From: JAFAHD01 sp963772515
GTDB lineage: Bacteria; Vulcanimicrobiota; Vulcanimicrobiia; Eremiobacterales; Eremiobacteraceae
DNA length: 64,000 nt
Reading direction: 5' to 3'
Assembly (NCBI GenBank): GCA_963772515.1
Contig: CAVYXC010000004.1
Location: 186,001 to 250,000 of the forward strand
Shown piece by piece: positions 16,492 to 25,004 of this stretch (the stretch's first letter is position 1; each line of letters starts with the position of its first letter). The notes below the pieces were generated by a model. It saw only the letters and a program-made list of their open reading frames with translations, was not told the DNA's origin and ran no database searches. The position numbers and the translations under genes were made by a program.

Positions 16492-18408
16492 CTGAAACCC
16501 GTCGCACGTTTCGCGTGCCGCGCGGTCACTGCCGCCATCATCGCCGCCGCGTTCATCGGCGCAGCCGCATACGTCAGTGCCGCCGCAATCCCCGCCCGCG
16601 CCGATGGGCTCGACCAAGCGCCGCCTGGCCCAGTGGCCGCAGACGTCTCGGCCGCGGTCGTCGCCAAGGCTGAAGCCGACGCACAAAACGATTACGCGCT
16701 TTTGCCTGCCTTGCCGCCGCTGCTAAGCGGCCAGATCAAGACGATCAATCTCATCGCAGAAGTCAAACCGTGGACGCCCGCGCCCCGCGTCAACGTCGAG
16801 GCGTGGACGTACAACGGCACGGTGCCCGGCCCCACCATCCACGTGCGCCAAGGCGACACGCTGCGCGTCGTGTTCACCAACCATCTGCCCGCGCCCACCA
16901 CCGTCCATTGGCACGGCATGAACGTGCCGGCCGCCATGGACGGCACGCCCGGGTTCAGCCAAGCACCGGTGCAGCCAGGCCAAAGCTTCATCTACCAATT
17001 CGTCGTGCAGCAGCCCGGTACGTACATCTATCATACGCACGTCGACGACCTCAACCAGCTCGACCGCGGCCTCTACGGCGCCGTCATCGTGGAGCCGCGA
17101 ACGCCCGAACCCGGCCCCAAGGCGGACCGCGACTACCTGATGCTGCTCTCGTCGTGGAAGATCTTCAGCACGTCGGAGAACTACTTCAGCATCAACGGCA
17201 AGAGCTATCCGCTCGGCAAGCCGTTCATGGTCAGGCGGGGCCAACGCATCCGCATCCGCGAGATCGACATCAGCGGCACCGAGTTCCACACCATGCACAC
17301 CCACGGGCATCACTTCCAAGTGGTGGCGGTCGACGGCCAACCGGTGGCGCCGAATGCGCGCCAGATGATGGACACGATCACGCTCGGCCCAGGCGAGACG
17401 CGTGACATCGAGTTCGTCGCCGACGCGCAGCCGGGCACGTGGATGTTCCATTGCCACGTCGCCGATCACATGATGAACGGCGACCGCGGGCCGGGCGGCC
17501 TCATCTCCGCCATCCAGTATGAAGGCGCGCCCGATCGCTTCGTCGACATGGCCGCGCAAGACGCGATGGCGATGGCGCCGGCGAACGGCGGCCCGAGCGG
17601 CCCGAAGATGACACAGACCGAAACGCTCATCCTCGGCGCGATCGCCGGGTTTACGATCTTCTTGGGCCTGCCGTTCGCGACGATGAAGCGCGTGTCGCGT
17701 GGTTGGATCGCCTTCCTCAACGCGATCGCGATCGGCGTTTTGTTCTTCCTGTTGTTCGATATCTTGCGACAAGCCGGCGAGCCGATCACCGACGCGCTCG
17801 GCAAGTGGCAGCAGGGGCTGGGTGGCGCGCAATTCGCCTGGCTCGTAATCGTCTACGTCGTCGGCCTCGGCGGCGGTCTGCTCGGACTCGTCTACGTCTC
17901 GCGCATCGTGTTGGCCAAGCAGCGCGCGGCCGTCGCCGAGGGCGGCATGCTCAGTCCGATGGCGCTGGCCACAACGATCGCATTGGGCATCGGCCTGCAC
18001 AACTTTTCCGAAGGTCTGGCGATCGGACAATCTGCGGCTACCGGCGCGATCGAACTCGCCGTGTTGCTCATCATCGGATTCGGCCTGCACAACATGACCG
18101 AGGGCTTCGGCATCGCCGCGCCGCTGGTCGGCTCGGAGGTCAAAGTGGGAGCGCGCGAGATTCTCATGCTCGGTCTGATCGGCGGAGGCCCCACGTTCCT
18201 TGGGACGGTGGTGGGCTACCACTTCGTGTCGCCCACGCTATCCGTGCTGTTCTTAACACTTGCAGCCGGCGCCATCATCTACGTGATCGGCGAGATGACC
18301 AAAGCCGGCGGGCGGATCGGCTACAAAGAGCTCGCAACGGCTGGGATTTTCCTAGGGTTCTTGCTCGGTCTGGGCACCGACCTGATCCTCACCGCAGCCG
18401 GTGCCTGA
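16492..18408 (+). CDS. Multicopper oxidase fused to a ZIP-family metal transporter
   Basis: One polypeptide of about 638 residues with two activities. After an N-terminal hydrophobic export signal (codons 3-35), residues about 75-355 form a two-domain multicopper oxidase: VHWHG, HTHVDD, TMHTHGHHF and HCHVADH. The axial Met of the type 1 site is not in its usual place (D follows HMMNG). From about residue 378 come seven or eight hydrophobic helices with the two ZIP signatures HNFSEGLAIG and HNMTEGFGIA. The topology puts the oxidase outside and the permease in the inner membrane. The start is uncertain: the best frame begins at CTG 16492, just after the regulator's stop, with AAGG upstream; the first ATG/GTG/TTG-type start is GTG 16633, which would lose the signal. 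Oxidation-coupled metal uptake is inferred. Confidence 0.85.
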   Translation: MKPVARFACRAVTAAIIAAAFIGAAAYVSAAAIPARADGLDQAPPGPVAADVSAAVVAKAEADAQNDYALLPALPPLLSGQIKTINLIAEVKPWTPAPRVNVEAWTYNGTVPGPTIHVRQGDTLRVVFTNHLPAPTTVHWHGMNVPAAMDGTPGFSQAPVQPGQSFIYQFVVQQPGTYIYHTHVDDLNQLDRGLYGAVIVEPRTPEPGPKADRDYLMLLSSWKIFSTSENYFSINGKSYPLGKPFMVRRGQRIRIREIDISGTEFHTMHTHGHHFQVVAVDGQPVAPNARQMMDTITLGPGETRDIEFVADAQPGTWMFHCHVADHMMNGDRGPGGLISAIQYEGAPDRFVDMAAQDAMAMAPANGGPSGPKMTQTETLILGAIAGFTIFLGLPFATMKRVSRGWIAFLNAIAIGVLFFLLFDILRQAGEPITDALGKWQQGLGGAQFAWLVIVYVVGLGGGLLGLVYVSRIVLAKQRAAVAEGGMLSPMALATTIALGIGLHNFSEGLAIGQSAATGAIELAVLLIIGFGLHNMTEGFGIAAPLVGSEVKVGAREILMLGLIGGGPTFLGTVVGYHFVSPTLSVLFLTLAAGAIIYVIGEMTKAGGRIGYKELATAGIFLGFLLGLGTDLILTAAGA

Positions 18409-18421
18409 AAATTTCCGCGAT

Positions 18422-18443
18422 GCAGATGCCAAGTAGCATCTGC
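18422..18443. terminator. Hairpin after the oxidase-ZIP gene
   Basis: Perfect 8-bp arms GCAGATGC and GCATCTGC enclose a 6-base loop, 14 bases after the stop. No T-tract follows, so termination is only a possibility. Confidence 0.4.
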
Positions 18444-18450
18444 GAATAGG

Positions 18451-18480
18451 CGAGGCAACGACAAAAGACGCGTTGCCTCG
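18451..18480. promoter_or_regulatory. 10-bp stem hairpin upstream of the second sulfatase
   Basis: Perfect arms CGAGGCAACG (18451-18460) and CGTTGCCTCG (18471-18480) enclose a 10-base A-rich loop. It lies in the intergenic region about 70 bases before the sulfatase start and has no T-tract; it could be a terminator remnant, a 5' leader structure or a protein site. Confidence 0.4.
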
Positions 18481-18551
18481 GCGGGGAGCATCGGGCAATG
18501 GGCGAACTGGGTGGACCCCCACTGTTTGTGCTCAACTACCCAGGAGGACGT

Positions 18552-20072
18552 ATGGCAAAGGACTCCCCGAATATCGTATTCATCATGGCCGACGACATCG
18601 GCTGGTTCAACCTTGGCTGTTATCACCAAGGCATGATGGCGTCGCGCACGCCGAACCTCGATCGTATCGCGGCCGAAGGAATCCGATTCACCGACTACTA
18701 CGCAGAAGCGAGCTGCACCGCAGGTCGCGCCAACTTCATCACAGGCCAGCTCCCGATCCGCACCGGTCTGACGACCGTCGGACAGGCCGGCGCCAAGGTC
18801 GGCATGCCGGACGAAGCGCCGACGATCGCCACTGCGCTCAAGTCGATGGGCTACGCCACCGGCCAGTTCGGCAAGAACCACCTCGGCGACCTGAACCAAT
18901 ATCTGCCGACGCTTCATGGCTTCGACGAGTTCTTCGGCTACCTGTATCACCTCGACGCGATGGAAGACCCGTCGCACCCGAACTACCCGCAAGCGCTCAA
19001 GGACAAGATCGGTCCGCGCAACATGGTGCACAGCTGGGCGACTGACAAAGACGACGCGACGGTCGACCCGCGCTGGGGCAAAGTCGGCAAACAGAAGATC
19101 GAGGATGCAGGCACGCTGTATCCGGACCGCATGGAGACCGTCGACGACGAGATCCAGGCGGCAGCCTTCAAGTTCATCGACGGCGCAAAGGCGGCAGGCA
19201 AACCGTTCTTCTGCTGGCTGAACCCGACACGCATGCACGTCGTGACCCACCTCTCGCCCAAGTACCAGGCGCTGCGCAATGCGGAGAACGGCTGGTCCGA
19301 ATCTGAAGCCGGAATGGCGCAGCTCGACGACATCGTCGGCGCGGTGCTGAAGAAGCTCAAGGATGACGGTCTCGATCAGAACACGATCGTCGTGTTCACG
19401 ACCGATAACGGCACCGAGAACTTCACCTGGCCCGATGGCGGCCAGACGCCGTTCGCCGGCGGCAAAGGTACCGTCCTCGAGGGCGGCTTCCGCTCACCGT
19501 GCGTCGCACGCTGGCCGGGCAAAATTCCGGCAGGCAAGGTCGAGAACGGGATCTTCTCGGGACTCGATTGGTTCCCGACATTCGTATCGATCGCCGGGAA
19601 TCCGAACATCGTCGACGAGCTCAAGAAGGGCAAGCAGCTCGGCGACCGCACGTACAAGGTCCATCTGGATGGTTACGACCAGACCAACGTGATCACCGGA
19701 AAAGGCCCGTCCAACCGCCACGAGATCTTCTACTTCGCTGAAGGGACGCTCGGTGCGGTTCGCGTCAACGACTACAAGTATCGGTTCATCGACCAGCCGA
19801 ACGGCTGGCTCGGCGGCACCGTGAAAGTGGACTGGCCGATCCTGTGCAACCTGCGCTTGGATCCGTTCGAACGCACGGGCATCAGCGGATCGCTCGCCTA
19901 CTACAACTGGTTCGCGTATCAGTTCTGGCGTTTCGTCTTGGTCCAAGAAGTGGTCGCCAAGGGAGCCCAGAGCTTCATCGAGTTCCCGCCGATGCAAAAG
20001 GGTGCATCGTTCAACATGGAAGCGGTGAAGGCGCAAGTCGAAAAAGCGATCGCAGGCCACGCGGGATCGTAA
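18552..20072 (+). CDS. Arylsulfatase, C-T-A-G-R class
   Basis: A 506-residue sulfatase. The metal-binding start NIVFIMADDIGW (D14/D15) is followed by the formylglycine site C55-T-A-G-R59, a C-x-A-x-R variant of the maturation signature. FTTDNGTEN provides the calcium-binding Asp/Asn, and KNHLG and GGKGT are further conserved motifs. No signal peptide is visible, so the product is either cytosolic or exported by another route. The start is firm: AGGAGG stands 4 bases before ATG 18552. It ends before a strong terminator and is probably monocistronic. It shares little besides the fold with the 793-residue sulfatase at 10-12.4 kb, so this is not a recent duplication. Confidence 0.9.
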   Translation: MAKDSPNIVFIMADDIGWFNLGCYHQGMMASRTPNLDRIAAEGIRFTDYYAEASCTAGRANFITGQLPIRTGLTTVGQAGAKVGMPDEAPTIATALKSMGYATGQFGKNHLGDLNQYLPTLHGFDEFFGYLYHLDAMEDPSHPNYPQALKDKIGPRNMVHSWATDKDDATVDPRWGKVGKQKIEDAGTLYPDRMETVDDEIQAAAFKFIDGAKAAGKPFFCWLNPTRMHVVTHLSPKYQALRNAENGWSESEAGMAQLDDIVGAVLKKLKDDGLDQNTIVVFTTDNGTENFTWPDGGQTPFAGGKGTVLEGGFRSPCVARWPGKIPAGKVENGIFSGLDWFPTFVSIAGNPNIVDELKKGKQLGDRTYKVHLDGYDQTNVITGKGPSNRHEIFYFAEGTLGAVRVNDYKYRFIDQPNGWLGGTVKVDWPILCNLRLDPFERTGISGSLAYYNWFAYQFWRFVLVQEVVAKGAQSFIEFPPMQKGASFNMEAVKAQVEKAIAGHAGS

Positions 20073-20096
20073 CGAGACCCTCGATTCCAACAAGAC

Positions 20097-20127
20097 AGGG
20101 CGTCCGGCAACGGACGCCCTTTTTCTT
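20097..20127 (+). terminator. Rho-independent terminator of the second sulfatase
   Basis: Perfect 10-bp stem AGGGCGTCCG / CGGACGCCCT with a GCAA loop, followed by TTTTTCTT, starting 24 bases after the sulfatase stop. Confidence 0.92.
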
Positions 20128-20164
20128 GGCAAGAACGCCCGACCGTGCGCACGAAGACCACGGC

Positions 20165-20683
20165 ATGCGATCGAGTTCTATCCTCTTACTAGCAGTTGTT
20201 CTAGCGCTTGGCGCCGGCTGCGCGAAATCACCAGGCGGCTCCCACGGCTCCCAGCCCAGCCGCGGCGTGACGGTCGGGCAGCCCGCCCCAGCCATCGCGC
20301 TCAAGGACATCGACGGCAAGCCAGTCACGCTCGCGCAATATCGCGGCAAACCGGTGTTCATCAACACCTTCGCGACTTGGTGCCCGCCCTGCAAACAGGA
20401 GCTGCCCGATATCGTCAAAGCCTATCCGCAATACAAGGACAAAGTCGTATTCTTGGGCATCGACGAGCAAGAGGACGCAGAGCTTGTCATCCCGTTCCTG
20501 AAACGCTTTGGCATCACGTATCAGGTGGCGCTCGACCCCGGCGGCTTCGCGGACACCTACGAGGTCAGCTCCCTCCCCGCGAGCTTTTTTATCGACACGA
20601 ACGGCATCGTCCGAAAAGTCTACCGCGGTTTCATGACACCTGCGGCGTTCAAGGATAACATCGCGACGATTTACAAATCGTGA
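20165..20683 (+). CDS. TlpA-like thioredoxin-fold lipoprotein
   Basis: A 172-residue protein with a lipoprotein signal (LALGAGC19) and a thioredoxin domain of the TlpA/ResA group. The active-site motif W-C73-P-P-C76 is intact, and the cis-proline loop appears as SLPASFFID. It should act as a membrane-anchored thiol-disulfide reductant or peroxiredoxin-like protein on the outer face of the cytoplasmic membrane, for example in cytochrome c or copper-site assembly. ATG 20165 is the only start that gives the lipobox. It lies 9 bases before the M48 protease gene, so the two are likely one transcript. Confidence 0.85.
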   Translation: MRSSSILLLAVVLALGAGCAKSPGGSHGSQPSRGVTVGQPAPAIALKDIDGKPVTLAQYRGKPVFINTFATWCPPCKQELPDIVKAYPQYKDKVVFLGIDEQEDAELVIPFLKRFGITYQVALDPGGFADTYEVSSLPASFFIDTNGIVRKVYRGFMTPAAFKDNIATIYKS

Positions 20684-20692
20684 GGTAACCGA

Positions 20693-22588
20693 ATGCGTCC
20701 GATCGCCGCCCTCCTCCTGACCGCCCTGCTGCTCAACGCTGCAGCACCCATGCCCGCGCGCGCCATGAGCACGGGGACCGAGATCTCCAAAGGCGCGGCG
20801 ATCTCCAAAGAGATCGACCGCCAGAGCCTGCTCGTCGACGACCCGTTCCTCACCAACTGGGTCACCGGCATCGGCAACAATCTTGCCAAGTACCGCGCGC
20901 GCGAGGACATCAGCTACACCTTCAGCATCATCAACTCGGACGAGATCAACGCGTTCTCGCTGCCTGGCGGGTTCGTGCACGTCGACATGGGATTGCTCAA
21001 CTCGGTCTCTTCGGATGACGAGCTGGCGGGCGTCATGGGCCACGAGATGGGCCACGTGGAACGGCGCCACGCCGTCACGATGGAACAGAAAAGCGAAGTT
21101 CTTGGCGTGCTGATCGGCGTGCTGTCGATCCTCTCGCCGATCGCCTCGATCTTCAGCGGCTACGGAGGCGACCTGGCGATGAACAAGTTCTCGCGCGAGG
21201 ACGAGCTGCAAGCAGACCAATACGGACTCCAGTTAATGTCGCGCGCCGGGTACGACCCGCAGTCGATGGTCGACTTCATGGACTCGCTGCGCAAGATGTC
21301 CGGGCAGCCCGAGAGCAAAGCCGACAAGGCGTTCGAGGACCATCCGGAGCCCAGCGACCGCATCGCGCACCTCGAGGGCTACGGGCCGCTCGATAATCCC
21401 ACCGCAGCACAGATCACGGCCGACGCCATCCACGACGAGATGGAAGGCCGCTACTCGTATTCGGCGGACCGCTTCCAGCAAGCGTTGCACCTACAGGCGA
21501 CTGACACGCTCGCCTCCGAACATCTCGCCGCCGTGCAAGTTGCGCTCAAAGACACGTTCCCGACGCATCCAGCGCCGGGCACGCAATACCAGTTCGCTTT
21601 CGAACTTGATCCAGCGGGCCAAGCGGCGACCGCCGCCGAGATCCAGCAGGCGTTGAGCATCACCCGCAACGACCTCGCGATCGCGCGCGAGCAGGAGAAG
21701 TGGGGCAACCGCGACGCCGAGTCGCTCAGCACGCAGCTGCACTCGCTGTCCGGCGGCGTGCCCAATCTCGGCCAGCCCAAGACGCCGAACAACAATCTTG
21801 CCGTCGCGATCGCCGCGCTCGACCGCATGGTCATCGACATCAATGGATCGCTCGGCTTGACCGGGGATGTCATGACCAGCGCACCCGGTCTCATCAACGA
21901 CAACCAGACGATGCTCACCGACATGGGTCAACGGTTGCTCGACAGCTCGCAGACGCCGCAGACCGTGATCGCGCACTATCCCGCGATCGCGCAAGGATTG
22001 ACCGCGTCGTCGGATGAGCTCGTGCGGTCAATCGATCGCGCGCGTGCAACGGTCACCGCGGCCACCGATAGCGTCAACGCGCTCAAGGATTACTTCGTGG
22101 TGCTCGACACCATCGACACCACGTCGGGCGACATCAAGCAGGCGGATATGCCGCGCGTCCAAGCGGCGCTCGCGAAGGCGCAGGCCAGTTGGGATCAGGT
22201 CGAAGCGATGGCGCTGCAAGCGGACGATGAGGTCTATGCCGCGCAAGGCCGGTGGCTCTCGGCGCACATCACCATGCTCGATCTGACGTCGAGCCCCGAT
22301 CGCTACGCCGCATTCCGCAAAGCGATGGCCTACCGGTTCCCGGGCGTGACCACGCCCGACTACGGTGCGGTTATGCGCAGCGGATTGACGCCCGGCGACA
22401 TCAGCTGCCTCGCGTGGCTGTCGTATGAGACGAAGCAGCCGGTCGACCAGCTCGTCTCGCAGGCACAGGCCAGCGGTGAGCGCTGCGAGGACATGGCGCT
22501 GGCCCGCGGCCTGTTGACCGAATCGATGGAGATCGCACAGGGTTTGATGTACCAGGACTACATCGACCACCCGCACAAGGCGAAATAA
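20693..22588 (+). CDS. Periplasmic M48-family metalloprotease with long helical C-terminus
   Basis: A 631-residue protein. Signal peptide at 1-24 (ending ARA). The M48 zinc motif H117-E-M-G-H121 is intact and the third ligand is in E171-L-Q-A-D175, as in BepA/YfgC-type proteases that act on outer-membrane assembly. The region after about residue 250 is helical, with TPR-like periodicity, and longer than in BepA. Proteolysis of misfolded envelope proteins is a family-based inference. It follows the TlpA-like lipoprotein by 9 bases and precedes the nickel/cobalt transporter pair by about 70 bases. Confidence 0.85.
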   Translation: MRPIAALLLTALLLNAAAPMPARAMSTGTEISKGAAISKEIDRQSLLVDDPFLTNWVTGIGNNLAKYRAREDISYTFSIINSDEINAFSLPGGFVHVDMGLLNSVSSDDELAGVMGHEMGHVERRHAVTMEQKSEVLGVLIGVLSILSPIASIFSGYGGDLAMNKFSREDELQADQYGLQLMSRAGYDPQSMVDFMDSLRKMSGQPESKADKAFEDHPEPSDRIAHLEGYGPLDNPTAAQITADAIHDEMEGRYSYSADRFQQALHLQATDTLASEHLAAVQVALKDTFPTHPAPGTQYQFAFELDPAGQAATAAEIQQALSITRNDLAIAREQEKWGNRDAESLSTQLHSLSGGVPNLGQPKTPNNNLAVAIAALDRMVIDINGSLGLTGDVMTSAPGLINDNQTMLTDMGQRLLDSSQTPQTVIAHYPAIAQGLTASSDELVRSIDRARATVTAATDSVNALKDYFVVLDTIDTTSGDIKQADMPRVQAALAKAQASWDQVEAMALQADDEVYAAQGRWLSAHITMLDLTSSPDRYAAFRKAMAYRFPGVTTPDYGAVMRSGLTPGDISCLAWLSYETKQPVDQLVSQAQASGERCEDMALARGLLTESMEIAQGLMYQDYIDHPHKAK

Positions 22589-22656
22589 TCCGTTTGATCC
22601 ACCGGACCGTTACAGACTCGAAGCACTGACCAACGCTTTTCGAGGGAGGCCCGCAG

Positions 22657-24189
22657 GTGCGGCGTGTTCTCGCAGTGGTCGCCTCGGCGGCGGCGTTGCT
22701 CTTGACGGTACCGGCGAGCGCGCACCCGCTCGGCAATTTTACCATCAACCATCTCGTGAAGGCCGACGTCAGCGGCGCTCGGTTGCGCGTTAAGTACGTG
22801 CTCGATATCGCCGAGATCCCGACGTTCCAGATCATGCGCGAACGCGGCATCGAAGGTGCGCAGCGCGCAGCGCTCCTGGACCGCTGGGCGGCTGATGAAG
22901 TGGCGGTCGTCACCGCCGGATTGACGGTCACGCTCGACGGCACGCCGCTGCACCTGGATCCGTCAAGCGCACGCGCTTCGACGCGGCCGGGCGCCGGCGG
23001 CCTTCCGACGCTGTACTGGGTCGGCGAGTTTGCGGCGCCGATGCCGGCGGCGCACGGCGCACGGACGCTGACGATCGCCGATGCGGTCTATCCAGGGCGC
23101 ATCGGCTGGAAAGACGTCGTCATCGCGCCCGAACGAGAACCGACGAACGAGCTGAGATCGTATCCGAGCGCGCTGCTCGGCTCGCCGCGGGAGATCGAGG
23201 GTGTCACGCTGCGACTCGCGGCCGACGGACGCGTGCTCGCGCGTACGGATGTGTCGGGCGTGCAATCCGCACCGGCCGGCTCGACTTCGCAGATCCGCTC
23301 GAATACGTTGTCCGACTTGCTGGCCAAAGGCGCGGCAAGCCCGTGGCTGGTGTTGCTCACGCTGCTCACGGCGATCGGCCTCGGCGCGCTGCATGCGCTC
23401 GAACCGGGCCACGGCAAGACCCTGCTCGCGGTGTCGCTGGTCGGCGCGCGCGCGACCGTGCAACAGGCGCTGATCCTCGCCGTCGGCCTCACCTTCGCGC
23501 ACACCGCCGGTGTGTTGGCGTTGGGGCTGCTCATGCTCGCTGCAGCGCAATGGATCGTGCCCGAGAACACCTACCCGTGGATCACGCTGGCATCGGGTGC
23601 GATGGTCGCGGTGCTGGGGGCCAACGCGCTCTCCCGGCTTATCAAGACGCGCCGCGGCGACGCCCACTCGCACGACCATGCTCACGACCACACCCACGGC
23701 CATCATCATCACGTTCCGCGCGGAACAGCGCCGCTCTCGTTTCGCAGCGTCGTCCTCGTCGCGATGAGCGGCAATATCGCTCCATGCCCGGCGGCGTTGG
23801 TCGTGCTGCTCGCTGCGCTCAGCCTGCACCAGCTCGGCTACGGACTGCTCGTCATCGTCGCGTTCAGTGTCGGCCTTGCTGGCGTGCTCACCGGTCTTGG
23901 TATCGCGCTCGTCCACGGCGCCTCGTGGCTTTCCAAGCGGCCCGCGCTGGAGACCTTCGTGCGCTATGGTCCACTCGTCTCCGCCACGGTGATCGCTTTG
24001 ATCGGCGCCGCGATGCTCGGCCAAGGAGCCGCGGCGTCGATATTGCACGCGCCCGCGCTGGTCGTCAGCACACTCGTGCTCTGCGCGATCGCGGGCTACG
24101 CGCTCTCGCCCGGTCATGTGCACCAGCACGGGCACTATCATGCCCACGAGCCTGCGCCCGCTCACGCCCTCCAGGGAGAATCCCCATGA
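22657..24189 (+). CDS. NicO-family nickel/cobalt transporter with periplasmic N-domain
   Basis: A 510-residue protein starting at GTG 22657. A signal peptide (ending ASA) is followed by the HPLGNFTINHL motif that opens a periplasmic domain of about 200 residues. The C-terminal half is a NicO-type permease: LHALEPGHGKTLLAVSLVG, FAHTAGVLALGLLML, a His-rich cytosolic loop at about 335-352 (alternating H and D/T), and the second signature SGNIAPCPAALVVLL. RcnA-like members export Ni(II)/Co(II); others may handle different ions. Substrate is inferred from the family and from the His-rich loop. The stop overlaps the next nickel/cobalt transporter by 4 bases. Confidence 0.85.
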   Translation: MRRVLAVVASAAALLLTVPASAHPLGNFTINHLVKADVSGARLRVKYVLDIAEIPTFQIMRERGIEGAQRAALLDRWAADEVAVVTAGLTVTLDGTPLHLDPSSARASTRPGAGGLPTLYWVGEFAAPMPAAHGARTLTIADAVYPGRIGWKDVVIAPEREPTNELRSYPSALLGSPREIEGVTLRLAADGRVLARTDVSGVQSAPAGSTSQIRSNTLSDLLAKGAASPWLVLLTLLTAIGLGALHALEPGHGKTLLAVSLVGARATVQQALILAVGLTFAHTAGVLALGLLMLAAAQWIVPENTYPWITLASGAMVAVLGANALSRLIKTRRGDAHSHDHAHDHTHGHHHHVPRGTAPLSFRSVVLVAMSGNIAPCPAALVVLLAALSLHQLGYGLLVIVAFSVGLAGVLTGLGIALVHGASWLSKRPALETFVRYGPLVSATVIALIGAAMLGQGAAASILHAPALVVSTLVLCAIAGYALSPGHVHQHGHYHAHEPAPAHALQGESP

Positions 24190-25004
24190 TCGGGCACGTC
24201 GACCCGACATTGTCGCTCACCGCCATCGCCTACACCGTCTTCGTGCTCGGACTGCGCCACGGAGCCGATCCCGACCATCTCGCTGCGATCGACAACCTGA
24301 CGCGCAACAGCCTGGGCGCCAAGGAGCGGCTGAGCCGTTTCGTCGGCACGCTGTTCGCAGGCGGCCATTCGGTCATGGTGCTGGCGATCGCCGCGCTAGC
24401 CGGGCTACTGGGCAGTCGCCTCGCCGTGCACGGCGCGCTGCTGGAGACGGTCGGCACCTGGGTGAGCATCGCGACGCTCTTGGCGCTCGCCGCGCTCAAC
24501 ATCCGCCAGCTCGCGCTCAATCGCGCTGGGCCTATCACCGGCGTCAAGAACGCGCTTCTGCCGAGATCGCTGCGCGTTGCCACGAGCCCACTTGCCGCGA
24601 TCCCCATCGGCCTGCTTTTCGGACTCGGCTTCGACACATCGAGCCAGGTCGCGACCTTCGCCCTTGCCCTCACCGCGGGCGGCGGCATCATGTTGGGGTT
24701 GATCATCGGCTTCGTGTTCTCATTAGGCATGTCGGTGACGGATACGCTCGACAGTTTGCTGGTCCACCGGCTGTGCACGCGCCAGCCCCTCGAGCTCGTG
24801 CGCGCGACGCGCGTGTGGATCATCGCGGTCACCGCGCTGGCGATCGCCGTCGGATTCTACGAGCTCGCGCAAGTGCTCGGCTGGCATTCGCCCGTCTCGG
24901 ATCTGACCGTCAGCGCGACGCTCGTCGGCGCGCTGCTCATCGTCTTCGCATGGACGTTCACGTGGACCGCGAGCGTGGCGGCTCCGAGTAGCCAGACCTC
25001 ATGA
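24186..25004 (+). CDS. HoxN/NixA-type nickel/cobalt permease
   Basis: A 272-residue membrane protein with about seven hydrophobic helices. The signature H25-x4-D30-H31 (RHGADPDHLAAIDN) is the nickel-selectivity motif of the NiCoT family, followed by the second conserved segment GLLFGLGFDTSSQVA and FSLGMSVTDTLDS. NiCoT proteins import Ni(II) or Co(II). It sits between a NicO-type protein (overlap 4 bases) and a TPR protein (overlap 4 bases), so import and export or two import routes are co-expressed. No nickel enzyme or B12 gene is in this window to say which metal is used. Confidence 0.88.
   Translation: MIGHVDPTLSLTAIAYTVFVLGLRHGADPDHLAAIDNLTRNSLGAKERLSRFVGTLFAGGHSVMVLAIAALAGLLGSRLAVHGALLETVGTWVSIATLLALAALNIRQLALNRAGPITGVKNALLPRSLRVATSPLAAIPIGLLFGLGFDTSSQVATFALALTAGGGIMLGLIIGFVFSLGMSVTDTLDSLLVHRLCTRQPLELVRATRVWIIAVTALAIAVGFYELAQVLGWHSPVSDLTVSATLVGALLIVFAWTFTWTASVAAPSSQTS

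Noticed and set aside
16723..18222. A 499-codon open frame antisense to the oxidase-ZIP gene
   Set aside because: It is Arg/Asp/His-rich with no recognisable motif and mirrors the codon bias of the real gene; high GC creates such frames.
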